Origin: an uncultured Eubacteriales bacterium
Lineage (GTDB): Bacteria; Bacillota; Clostridia; Oscillospirales; Acutalibacteraceae
Direction of reading: 5' to 3'
Length of the DNA stretch: 5,886 nucleotides
NCBI GenBank assembly: GCA_900320235.1
Contig: ONRO01000192.1
Span: forward strand, 1 to 5,886
Positions 1 to 5,886 of this stretch are shown here, in pieces. Position 1 is the first letter of the stretch; every line of letters begins with the position of its first letter. The notes beneath the pieces were generated by a model that saw only the letters and a list, made by a program, of their open reading frames with translations, did no database searches and was not told where the DNA came from. A program made the translations under genes and the position numbers.

Positions 1-1
1 A

Positions 2-289
2 AATCTTGAGTATTATAAGGAGAATGCAAGAATAATAGCACAGGCTCTTGATGAGCTTGGAATATACTATACAGGCGGAAAGAACTCACCATATATCTGG
101 CTTGAGTGTCCGAACGGATTAAAAAGCTGGGAGTTTTTTGATCTTCTTCTTGAAAAAGCGAATGTTGTCGGCACACCGGGAGCAGGTTTCGGCAGGAACG
201 GCGAAGGCTTTTTCAGACTGACATCCTTCGGTGACAGAGAGAAGACAATCGAAGCTGTCAGAAGAATAAAGGAAATCTTATCAACATAA
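2..289 (+). CDS. dapL: LL-diaminopimelate aminotransferase, C-terminal fragment (5' end outside window)
   Basis: The frame is open from the left edge and ends at TAA 287-289, giving 95 residues, about the last quarter of a family usually near 400 residues. DapL is a cytoplasmic PLP-dependent class I/II aminotransferase. It converts tetrahydrodipicolinate plus glutamate to LL-diaminopimelate and 2-oxoglutarate, a one-step route to lysine and the peptidoglycan diamino acid. The fragment shows the conserved DapL C-terminus: GGKNSPYIWLECPNG (residues 25-39), KSWEFFD (41-47), NVVGTPGAGFG (54-64) and GEGFFRLTSFGDRE (67-80). By family analogy Arg72 in FRLT is the arginine that binds the substrate alpha-carboxylate. 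The catalytic lysine and the rest of the PLP site lie upstream of the window. A strong terminator follows at 300-344, so this is the end of its transcript. The assignment rests on recognised motifs; other class I aminotransferases do not carry this combination. Confidence 0.95.
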   Translation, partial: NLEYYKENARIIAQALDELGIYYTGGKNSPYIWLECPNGLKSWEFFDLLLEKANVVGTPGAGFGRNGEGFFRLTSFGDREKTIEAVRRIKEILST

Positions 290-299
290 AGCAATTCAG

Positions 300-344
300 A
301 CAACACTTTACAGAAATACAGAGCTGTGAAGTGTTGTTTTTTTT
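300..344 (+). terminator. Intrinsic terminator after dapL
   Basis: A 14-bp stem pairs 300-313 with 324-337 (nine Watson-Crick pairs ACAACACTT/AAGTGTTGT, one G-U, then four more pairs) around a 10-base loop. It runs directly into eight T residues at 337-344. It starts 11 bases after the dapL stop. This is a textbook Rho-independent terminator and separates dapL from the next gene. Confidence 0.93.
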
Positions 345-410
345 CGCATAATCAGCGTGCAGCGGACAGTTTCTTATTAACAATTTATCCAAAAAAATAC
401 AATTGAGTTA

Positions 411-419
411 TGATATAAT
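411..419 (+). promoter_or_regulatory. Extended -10 promoter for the YitT-family gene
   Basis: TGATATAAT contains a perfect TATAAT (414-419) preceded by TGn (411-413), the extended -10 signature read by the housekeeping sigma factor. At the expected -35 position (about 391-396) there is only an A-run, so the promoter would depend on the extended -10. The inferred start site is near 426, giving a leader of about 24 bases before the ATG at 450. Confidence 0.7.
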
Positions 420-436
420 AAAAGCAATAAGTAATG

Positions 437-443
437 AAGGGAG
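437..443 (+). promoter_or_regulatory. Ribosome binding site of the YitT-family gene
   Basis: AAGGGAG ends six bases before the ATG at 450, which is good Shine-Dalgarno spacing and fixes this ATG as the start. Confidence 0.8.
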
Positions 444-449
444 TATTAT

Positions 450-1367
450 ATGGAAAGGAAAAAGATAAAGAATATAGATAGTCATAAGATATTCCTGATA
501 ATAATTGACCTTGTCGGTATTGCAGCAGGATCAATGATAGCAGCATTTGCAATAGAGGAATTTCTTGTACCGTGTACAATTCTTGATGGAGGCATAGTCG
601 GAATAAGCATAATGATAAATAACAAGCTTGGAGTACCGCTCGGTGTACTCACAGTGGTGCTGAATATACCATTTTTGCTGATCGGAGCAAAAAAGATCGG
701 AAAAAAGTTTATTGTAAAAGCAGCTTTTGCGATGATAGTATTTTCAGTATTTCTGGAGATATTTGAACCGATGGGGAGTATGACGTCAGACTATCTTCTT
801 GCAGTATGCTTCGGAGGAGTCATACTTGGTATCGGAGTAGGACTTGTAATACGATTCGGTGGATGTCTTGACGGAACAGAAACGGTAGCAATTCTGTTGA
901 ATAAAAGCTTCAAATTACCTGTTGGTCAGACAGTATTAATATTCAATATTGTAATTTTTGTTGTAGCAGGTTTTATATTTGGGTTTGACAGAGCTATGTA
1001 TAGTCTGCTAACATACTTTATTACATCGAAGGTACTTGATATTGTTGAATCAGGCCTTGAACAGACAAAGGCTGCAATGATAATAACAAATGACTCTGAA
1101 GAGATTTCTCATCAGATATACAAGCGTCTTGGCAGGACAGTAACGATAATGGAGGGAGAGGGTCTTGTCAGCGGAAAAAAGGTAGTGCTTTATTGTGTAC
1201 TCACAAGATTTGAAATTCATGAGCTGAAGGAAATAATAAAGGAGATTGATTCTTCAGCATTTATTGCAATAAGTGATGTATCTGAGATCATAGGAACTCA
1301 TGTAAAAAAGACAAGCAGACTGACGGAGGAGAAAATCAGTCAGACAGAGAAAAAGCAAACCCTGTGA
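450..1367 (+). CDS. YitT-family membrane protein (DUF161 membrane domain plus C-terminal DUF2179)
   Basis: 305 residues, close to the usual family length (about 280-300). The first ~180 residues are hydrophobic with roughly five to six membrane segments (about 15-35, 62-80, 87-105, 115-135, 157-178) and the two glycine-rich family signatures: DGGIVGIS (46-53) and, in a variant form, GGCLDGTE (137-144; often GGSTGGTD in relatives). After the membrane part comes the soluble DUF2179 domain (about 205-283), recognisable by GRTVTIMEGEG (228-238) and the ending IDSSAFIAISDVSEIIG (266-282). The last ~20 residues are a charged tail rich in Lys and Glu. The family is widespread in Firmicutes, usually in several paralogues per genome. 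Its substrate or function is not established and none is claimed here. The gene stands alone: its own promoter (411-419), its own RBS (437-443) and terminators on both sides. Confidence 0.94.
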   Translation: MERKKIKNIDSHKIFLIIIDLVGIAAGSMIAAFAIEEFLVPCTILDGGIVGISIMINNKLGVPLGVLTVVLNIPFLLIGAKKIGKKFIVKAAFAMIVFSVFLEIFEPMGSMTSDYLLAVCFGGVILGIGVGLVIRFGGCLDGTETVAILLNKSFKLPVGQTVLIFNIVIFVVAGFIFGFDRAMYSLLTYFITSKVLDIVESGLEQTKAAMIITNDSEEISHQIYKRLGRTVTIMEGEGLVSGKKVVLYCVLTRFEIHELKEIIKEIDSSAFIAISDVSEIIGTHVKKTSRLTEEKISQTEKKQTL

Positions 1368-1391
1368 TAAACCGTATGATTATAAAATAAT

Positions 1392-1431
1392 TACAGCCCC
1401 TGAGAAATGAACATATTTCTCAGGGGCTGTA
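1392..1431. terminator. Shared hairpin terminator between convergent genes
   Basis: A perfect 17-bp stem (1392-1408 with 1415-1431, core ACAGCCCCTGAGAAAT) closes on the six-base loop GAACAT. It lies 25 bases after the YitT-family stop and 36 bases from the PAP2 stop on the other strand. The tract after the hairpin is T-rich on the minus strand (TAATTATTTTAT) but A-rich on the plus strand, so it should work best for the PAP2 gene and less well, or as a partial block, for the YitT-family gene. Confidence 0.85.
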
Positions 1432-1466
1432 TTCAGATAAAAAATTTAGTAATGACAGTCTGTTAT

Positions 1467-2003
1467 TCAGAATGAAAAGAATGGAATGTATGGTGAAACA
1501 GCAACTGCAATTGTACCGCATATTGTCCCCAGAACAACTCCGGCTATAACATCCGTAGGATAATGAACAAGCAGATACATTCGTGAAAAGCCCATCAGGC
1601 AGGCATAAAGAAGAACCGGAATAAAAAGAGCAGGAAGCATAAAGAACATTACCATTGCAACAGCAAATGAAGATGATGTATGTCCGGACGGGAAGGAATA
1701 GTGAGCCGGATGTTTTATCAGAAGATCCTGTCCGAAATCCCTGTTGCAGGGTCTGACTCTGCCGACAATATGTTTGATAGTAATTTCACCGGTAAGACCG
1801 CTGATGATCATAGCAAGAATAACTGTAAAGCCGGTAAGCCGGTACTTGTTCAGAATCAGCAGAGGAATGCATATAGCAAACCAGATATAACCATTGTTTC
1901 CGCTTTTTGTCACAGTCACAAGTATCTTATTAAGGATAGGAGTATGCTTAGCAGAAAGCTTTTTCAGTATTCTGTTGTCCCATGCAACAATTTGTTTGAG
2001 CAT
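1467..2003 (-). CDS. PAP2-family membrane phosphatase (phosphatidic acid phosphatase type 2)
   Basis: 178 residues, a typical size for small bacterial PAP2 enzymes. All three parts of the phosphatase signature are present: KHIVGRVRP (Lys77, Arg84, Pro85), PSGH (105-108, with His108) and SRMYLLVHYPTD (Ser140, Arg141, His147, Asp151). The catalytic histidines and phosphate-binding residues are therefore intact. About five hydrophobic segments (roughly 38-52, 57-72, 110-123, 124-139, 152-170) make it an integral membrane protein with the active site at a membrane face. Family members dephosphorylate lipid phosphates such as undecaprenyl pyrophosphate, phosphatidylglycerophosphate or phosphatidic acid; the sequence alone does not show which. 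The start at 2001-2003 is supported by an AAGGAG site seven bases upstream. The gene has its own promoter and converges on the YitT-family gene, sharing its terminator. Confidence 0.94.
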   Translation of the reverse strand: MLKQIVAWDNRILKKLSAKHTPILNKILVTVTKSGNNGYIWFAICIPLLILNKYRLTGFTVILAMIISGLTGEITIKHIVGRVRPCNRDFGQDLLIKHPAHYSFPSGHTSSSFAVAMVMFFMLPALFIPVLLYACLMGFSRMYLLVHYPTDVIAGVVLGTICGTIAVAVSPYIPFFSF

Positions 2004-2010
2004 GACATTT

Positions 2011-2016
2011 CTCCTT
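2011..2016 (-). promoter_or_regulatory. Ribosome binding site of the PAP2 gene
   Basis: On the minus strand AAGGAG lies seven bases before the ATG (2001-2003), a near-ideal Shine-Dalgarno sequence that fixes the start. Confidence 0.85.
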
Positions 2017-2112
2017 CCTGTAATACTTTTGTTATTCGGACAGACGTATATTATCAGAACTGTTTACAGAGCATTTAAGAAAAACTTTCATACATATTTT
2101 CTGACATAATAT

Positions 2113-2141
2113 ATTATAACATATCTCCTGAATTATATCAA
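2113..2141 (-). promoter_or_regulatory. Sigma-70/SigA-type promoter for the PAP2 gene
   Basis: Read on the minus strand: -35 TTGATA (2136-2141), a 17-base spacer and -10 TATAAT (2113-2118), with TG one base upstream of the -10 (extended -10). This is close to consensus throughout. The inferred transcription start is near 2106, leaving an unusually long AT-rich leader of about 100 bases before the ATG at 2003. An imperfect inverted repeat (2048-2058 with 2100-2112) spans most of that leader. Confidence 0.75.
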
Positions 2142-2150
2142 GCATACCAA

Positions 2151-2225
2151 CCGGGGCAGTGAGACGCTGCACCCTTGATTCACGTCTTTTATTGCCTGAT
2201 AAAGTTTTTTCCCGGCACCGCCCGG
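2151..2225. other. GC-rich intergenic patch with nested inverted repeats; possible structured RNA or repeat element
   Basis: This lies in the gap between the protease stop (2350) and the PAP2 promoter. G+C is 42 of 75 bases here against 25 of 100 in 2041-2140. Nested complementary pairs can be read: CCGGG 2151-2155 with CCCGG 2211-2215 (or the second copy, 2221-2225), GCA 2156-2158 with TGC 2193-2195, and AGACG 2162-2166 with CGTCT 2183-2187. The motif CCCGGC is repeated ten bases apart (2211-2216 and 2221-2226). I do not recognise a known riboswitch or ncRNA family, no open frame with a ribosome binding site covers it, and no T-run follows on the minus strand to make it a clear terminator for the protease gene. 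The strand is undetermined. Confidence 0.3.
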
Positions 2226-2349
2226 CTTTTTCAGCCTGAACTGCTGATATCCTTTTAAAACTGAGCAATGGCATAATAATGGCAGTGTCCGCATTAATTC
2301 AAATAACACAGTTATGATACTATTGTTTTGCATCTTATCAGCAATGCTT

Positions 2350-5300
2350 TCATAAATCGTTATTGTCCTGACCGGAATCATCATCGAAATCGTCTTCCTG
2401 AACATGATCGTAATTATAAATCCTGTTTCTCTTGCTGAGAATGAGAGAAATAGTTGAAACAAGAAGCATAGAACCGATGAAAACAATAGCAAAGGTTGAA
2501 TCATCAACATCAAATGAATTGCTGTCATTATCGTTATTCTGAATCTGCGCTGCAGCCAACTCTGTTTCAGAAACTGATGATTCATCCTCAGAGTCTTCAT
2601 CAGCAGCTTTTTTGGTGCCGGTGAAAGTGACGGAAATGTTTTCGCTGATTTCATATTTTGAGTTAGAGATATCAACAAGAAAAACAGTTTTGTCGGTTTT
2701 ATAATCATCCGGCAGATCAGTTACAGAAGCAGCATAGATATCGGGGATAATATTTGTGAAAACGATATTTCCGTTATTATCACTGACCTCTGTCTGACCG
2801 TCAAGTGTCATACAGACACCCTCGACCGGGTCACCGTCCTGATCTTTAAAATTATAAGAAACTTTTCCTGGAACAACTGTACGGCATTCAACAGGTGAAG
2901 AGAGATTGAACGCAGCATCAGCAGACCGGGCAAAGATTTTAGTAGGTATCGGAACATTCATATCATTTTTTTCAGCAAAGCTTTTCAGTGAAAGCAAAGA
3001 GGAATACAGCTGCGTAATATCATATACAAATTCAGCGGAACTACCGTTGAATTCAGATGAGATCATTTTATAAGAATCTTCGCTGATATAATTGTTTTCG
3101 ATCAGCACATCAAGACGGTCACTGTAACTGAGCATATTGTTAAAATCATTTGCAGTATAAAGAACGAATCCATGCATAGCCTTGTCATCAGAAGCCTTTA
3201 ATCTGAGATAGACCTTGTTATCCTTGGAAAATATTTCGGTTTTCGGCGCTTCGGGCAAAGAATTATCTACTGTAAAGTCATAGCTTACATGCTGAACATC
3301 CCCCTTGCCTGAGTCAGAAGCAATTGTTGAAGCAGAGACAGTGTAGGAATAGTTTCCTTCCGGCAATTCTGAGAAAAGATTTCTGAGACTGTCAGAATTG
3401 AAGGAATTGAGCAGTGCTGTAAACGGTTCTCTTTCAGCGTCCGCGAAGCTTGACACATTACCGATGTTCTGATCGTAAATAGTTTTGCCTGAGCTGTCTT
3501 TGATATTGATTGTAAAATCAGCGCCGTCCCTCAGAAGATAGATATCAGGGATAATAAACGAAGAAGAATTATAAGACAGATCATAGATATTTTTTACTGT
3601 GTCACGTCCGATAAAAATTTTCTGGCTGTTGCATTTTCCTGTGAATAAATTTTTGCCAAGAACAGCACTTTTTATACTGTTGCTGTCAGTTGAGCAGGCA
3701 ACAAGGCTGCTTGCTCCGAGAGCAGGCTCAATTATACTCTGATATATATCAGCATCAAATAACTCTGACTGTTCCCAGCTTCCGCAGTATCCGGTATAGG
3801 GCACGGACAGGGTGCATATATCATTATTGACAGGAGTAAAAAATACATAACCGTCGATATACATTCCGCATCCCGCAGATTGTTCATAATAGATCACAAG
3901 CTCCGGATCAAGCTCAAGAGTACACTCGATAACAATGCTTTCATCCGGTTTAGCGGATATTTCAGTGATCTCCTTACCATTCTGCCGGAAGGTCATGGTT
4001 GTCTTTGAAGTCAGCGATTCGGGCTTGAGTGTATTGTAAAGCTTATTGTTACGGGATTCAAGCTTATCGCTTTGTGAAGAATATGAAAGCTTGTAATCCT
4101 GCTTCTGATCTGAAAAGTTATGGAGTGTAAGTGAAAAAGTGAATTTACCGTCCTTATTGTCGCCTGCACTGACAGCAGCCAGACCGGATTCATCGGTAAC
4201 ATATGCCGGAGTGTTGACGGCATTTTTAATATTCAGAATACCGGAGCCCTGCAATCTTGGTGTATAATAAAGCCCTTTTTCGTACTGTGTAGGTACAGCG
4301 GTATTCATCATTATGGCAGAAATAACAGAAGAGACAGGAGTATCTCCGAAATCAGCATCAGAATCGCTGAAATACTGGCACATTACAGAAGCAGCACCTG
4401 AGATAACAGCACTTGAGGCTGATGTTCCATTGAACCGTTTATTTGTTTCTCCGGCAGGGATAATAATATCGGTGCCGGGAGCGGAAATATCGGGTTTAAG
4501 CTTCAGGTTACTTGTGACACCGTAGGAAGTAAAGGATGATGGTTGGCTTCCGGTAGAGATATCAAAGCTGCCATTAGTCCGGAAACTCAGATTACCCGCA
4601 GGGACCATTTGCGAAAAGAAGCTTAATGCAGAGCTGTCTAAAACAGCGCAGGGTATACCCTTATATTCAGTTTTGAAACGTATATATAAAGGTTCATCAC
4701 TGATTATAAGAATACCTGCTGCACCGGCAAAGGAAGCGTTTCTGATCTTATCCGTGATCGGAATGCCTCCCCGCTTTACAACAGCGATCTTACCGTAGAT
4801 ATTAGAACTGTCATAATCCTTTGCTTCTCCGAAGCCGTCAAAATAAATATAGGGTATCTGTTCATTTATTTCTGAAAAATCAGGAGTATCCTCACTGTCA
4901 TCACATATGATGTCAGCGATGGGGAATTTAGTGCCGTTTTCTATTTCTATATAATCATATACAGCACTGTCGCTGTCAACAGACGCAGCAGATATTACAC
5001 AGCTCATTGAGGAAGGGTAGGAGATCGTACTGTAATCCGTGTATTTTGCGTCTAAACCGTTTTCAAGTCCGGAATTAGTATTTTGAGCATTGTTGCCGGC
5101 ACTTGAGCAGATGATCGTACCTTCTTCAGAAATAACCTCAATAGCCTTTTCTGTAAGACCGCAGGAAGGAGCACTTCTTGGAAGACCGAGACTGATGTTC
5201 AGAACATCCGGACAAAACTTTGCAATATCATCAAGAGCCGCAAGAATCACATCATCGCCGGCATAATTTGAATTATCAGGGCATACCTTCATAAGTATAA

Positions 5301-5886
5301 GCTGTGAATCCGGAGCCATGCCAACAAATGAATTACCGTCAGATGATTCATCATTTCCGGCAGCAAGAGCAGCTGTTTTTGTACCGTGGTCTGAATTTTC
5401 AGAGAAGGTATCGCTGTCAAAGCCGGCATAATCATATGCAAAAATGATCTTATCGTTTTTAGAAAGGGAAGAATTATCCTTTGTATTGAGAGCTGCCCTG
5501 TCGGTCACTGATTTAATATCACCTGAGCTGAGCTTCTTTGAAACCGGCATAGTCGAAAAAAGCTTTTCTGAGCAGTCGAATGCATTATCAATAACAGCAA
5601 TAACCTTACCGTTTCCTGTAAATCCGGATTTCAGAGCAGCATCTGTCTGTGTCATCTTATGGAACGGTGCAGAGTATTCACCTGCATTTTCATCTGAAGA
5701 TTCGGAATTTTCCTCGTTTTCAACTGAGCTTTCTTCTTCAGAATTATCCGATTCATCAGAATCATTGTTACCGGTTTCTTCAGAATATTCATCTTCTGAG
5801 TAATCATCATTGTAATAATCATCATCAGAATCATTATCTGTATCATCGGTATAGTTATCAGTGTAGTCATCAGTGTAGTCATCAGT
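2350..5886 (-). CDS. Large membrane-anchored S8 (subtilisin-like) surface serine protease with PA insert; N-terminus outside window
   Basis: Open from the right edge to TGA 2350-2352: at least 1178 residues, 5'-truncated. Numbered from the edge: residues 1-77 are an acidic D/E/S/T/N/Y stretch beginning with TDDY repeats. The S8 domain follows with Asp100 (VIAVID), His167 (SDHGTKTA), oxyanion Asn265 (SSAGN) and Ser489 (FNGTSASSA). A protease-associated (PA) insert at about 310-450 carries GKIAVVKRG and AGAAGILI. A lactocepin/C5a-peptidase-like fibronectin-type stretch follows (about 567-700, ending near GYCGSWEQSELFD), then less recognisable beta-rich sequence. A probable CnaB/transthyretin-like domain covers about 1005-1089. 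After an acidic linker come a membrane helix at about 1131-1150, KRNR, and a 23-residue acidic tail. Inference: an extracellular protease held by its C-terminus, facing outward, degrading proteins or peptides. The Met at 5653-5655 sits at the very beginning of the S8 domain and has no good ribosome binding site, so it is internal. The expected signal peptide and any propeptide are not visible. HGTK and the missing Pro after GTS depart from the usual HGTH and GTSMAAP. Confidence 0.94.
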   Translation of the reverse strand, partial: TDDYTDDYTDNYTDDTDNDSDDDYYNDDYSEDEYSEETGNNDSDESDNSEEESSVENEENSESSDENAGEYSAPFHKMTQTDAALKSGFTGNGKVIAVIDNAFDCSEKLFSTMPVSKKLSSGDIKSVTDRAALNTKDNSSLSKNDKIIFAYDYAGFDSDTFSENSDHGTKTAALAAGNDESSDGNSFVGMAPDSQLILMKVCPDNSNYAGDDVILAALDDIAKFCPDVLNISLGLPRSAPSCGLTEKAIEVISEEGTIICSSAGNNAQNTNSGLENGLDAKYTDYSTISYPSSMSCVISAASVDSDSAVYDYIEIENGTKFPIADIICDDSEDTPDFSEINEQIPYIYFDGFGEAKDYDSSNIYGKIAVVKRGGIPITDKIRNASFAGAAGILIISDEPLYIRFKTEYKGIPCAVLDSSALSFFSQMVPAGNLSFRTNGSFDISTGSQPSSFTSYGVTSNLKLKPDISAPGTDIIIPAGETNKRFNGTSASSAVISGAASVMCQYFSDSDADFGDTPVSSVISAIMMNTAVPTQYEKGLYYTPRLQGSGILNIKNAVNTPAYVTDESGLAAVSAGDNKDGKFTFSLTLHNFSDQKQDYKLSYSSQSDKLESRNNKLYNTLKPESLTSKTTMTFRQNGKEITEISAKPDESIVIECTLELDPELVIYYEQSAGCGMYIDGYVFFTPVNNDICTLSVPYTGYCGSWEQSELFDADIYQSIIEPALGASSLVACSTDSNSIKSAVLGKNLFTGKCNSQKIFIGRDTVKNIYDLSYNSSSFIIPDIYLLRDGADFTINIKDSSGKTIYDQNIGNVSSFADAEREPFTALLNSFNSDSLRNLFSELPEGNYSYTVSASTIASDSGKGDVQHVSYDFTVDNSLPEAPKTEIFSKDNKVYLRLKASDDKAMHGFVLYTANDFNNMLSYSDRLDVLIENNYISEDSYKMISSEFNGSSAEFVYDITQLYSSLLSLKSFAEKNDMNVPIPTKIFARSADAAFNLSSPVECRTVVPGKVSYNFKDQDGDPVEGVCMTLDGQTEVSDNNGNIVFTNIIPDIYAASVTDLPDDYKTDKTVFLVDISNSKYEISENISVTFTGTKKAADEDSEDESSVSETELAAAQIQNNDNDSNSFDVDDSTFAIVFIGSMLLVSTISLILSKRNRIYNYDHVQEDDFDDDSGQDNNDL
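5851..5886 (-). repeat. 12-base tandem repeat coding for TDDY in the protease
   Basis: Two identical copies of the 12-mer (plus strand GTAGTCATCAGT at 5863-5874 and 5875-5886) follow a copy with two mismatches (5851-5862); 5839-5850 is a more decayed relative. The unit is in frame and encodes Thr-Asp-Asp-Tyr. The array runs into the window edge, so its full copy number is unknown. Confidence 0.85.

Noticed and set aside
290..449. Possible small gene or riboswitch upstream of the YitT-family gene
   Set aside because: The gap is filled by the dapL terminator and an extended -10 promoter; the inferred leader is only about 24 bases, too short for a riboswitch, and no frame with a ribosome binding site is seen.
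1680..2109. Two plus-strand open frames (1680-2078, 1894-2109) opposite PAP2
   Set aside because: They are antisense to a gene with a complete three-part PAP2 signature; neither has a ribosome binding site or a plausible product.
2162..2190. Possible plus-strand terminator (AGACG/CGTCT followed by TTT)
   Set aside because: The stem is only five pairs with a 16-base loop, and there is no plus-strand gene upstream that would need it.
2032..2274. 80-codon minus-strand open frame between the protease and PAP2
   Set aside because: It has no ribosome binding site, runs through the PAP2 promoter and the GC-rich patch, and its product has no recognisable family pattern.
2133..2708. 191-codon minus-strand open frame overlapping the protease 3' end
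   Set aside because: It is out of frame with the protease for most of its length; the repetitive Met/Ile/Leu composition is what a shifted reading of the real gene gives.
4313..5803. Plus-strand open frames (4313-4525, 5444-5803) opposite the protease
   Set aside because: They are antisense shadows of the S8 domain and the acidic segment; their Ser/Glu-rich products simply mirror the codons of the other strand.
5652..5882. Minus-strand frame giving a Met/Thr/Ile-rich peptide
   Set aside because: It is a shifted reading of the TDDY/acidic repeat region of the protease.
1..5886. Mobile element, CRISPR array, toxin-antitoxin or defence system
   Set aside because: No transposase, integrase, nuclease, reverse transcriptase, spaced repeats, or tRNA-associated attachment site could be recognised on either strand; the genes are chromosomal housekeeping or surface functions.

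Overview
This looks like ordinary chromosome from a low-GC Gram-positive anaerobe of the Clostridia, most plausibly a Ruminococcus-like gut or rumen species. That is inferred from three things: a DapL-type lysine pathway, strong AAGGAG-like ribosome binding sites, and a very large cell-surface subtilase with an acidic low-complexity segment. No 16S or other marker is present, so the genus is only a guess.

Layout: (1) 2-289, plus strand, the last quarter of LL-diaminopimelate aminotransferase (dapL), closed by a strong intrinsic terminator at 300-344. (2) 450-1367, plus strand, a YitT-family membrane protein with its own extended -10 promoter. (3) 1392-1431, a 17-bp stem hairpin between convergent genes that probably stops transcription from both sides. 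(4) 1467-2003, minus strand, a small PAP2-type membrane phosphatase with a good promoter about 110-135 bases upstream of its start. (5) 2142-2349, non-coding; it includes a GC-rich, potentially structured patch at about 2151-2225. (6) 2350-5886, minus strand, a large S8 (subtilisin-like) surface protease whose reading frame stays open through the right edge, so its N-terminus (expected signal peptide and any propeptide) lies outside the window.

The four genes do not form one operon or an obvious pathway. dapL feeds lysine and peptidoglycan precursor synthesis. A PAP2 phosphatase could act on lipid pyrophosphates or phospholipid intermediates at the membrane. YitT is a membrane protein of unknown role. 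The protease would work outside the cell while held by a C-terminal membrane anchor. The protease and PAP2 genes point the same way with no clear terminator between them, so read-through is possible, but PAP2 has its own promoter.

I found no mobile element, CRISPR array, tRNA, rRNA or defence system. The points most worth a second look are the protease (wrong apparent start, divergent active-site surroundings, TDDY tandem repeat, membrane anchor instead of a sortase signal) and the GC-rich intergenic patch.
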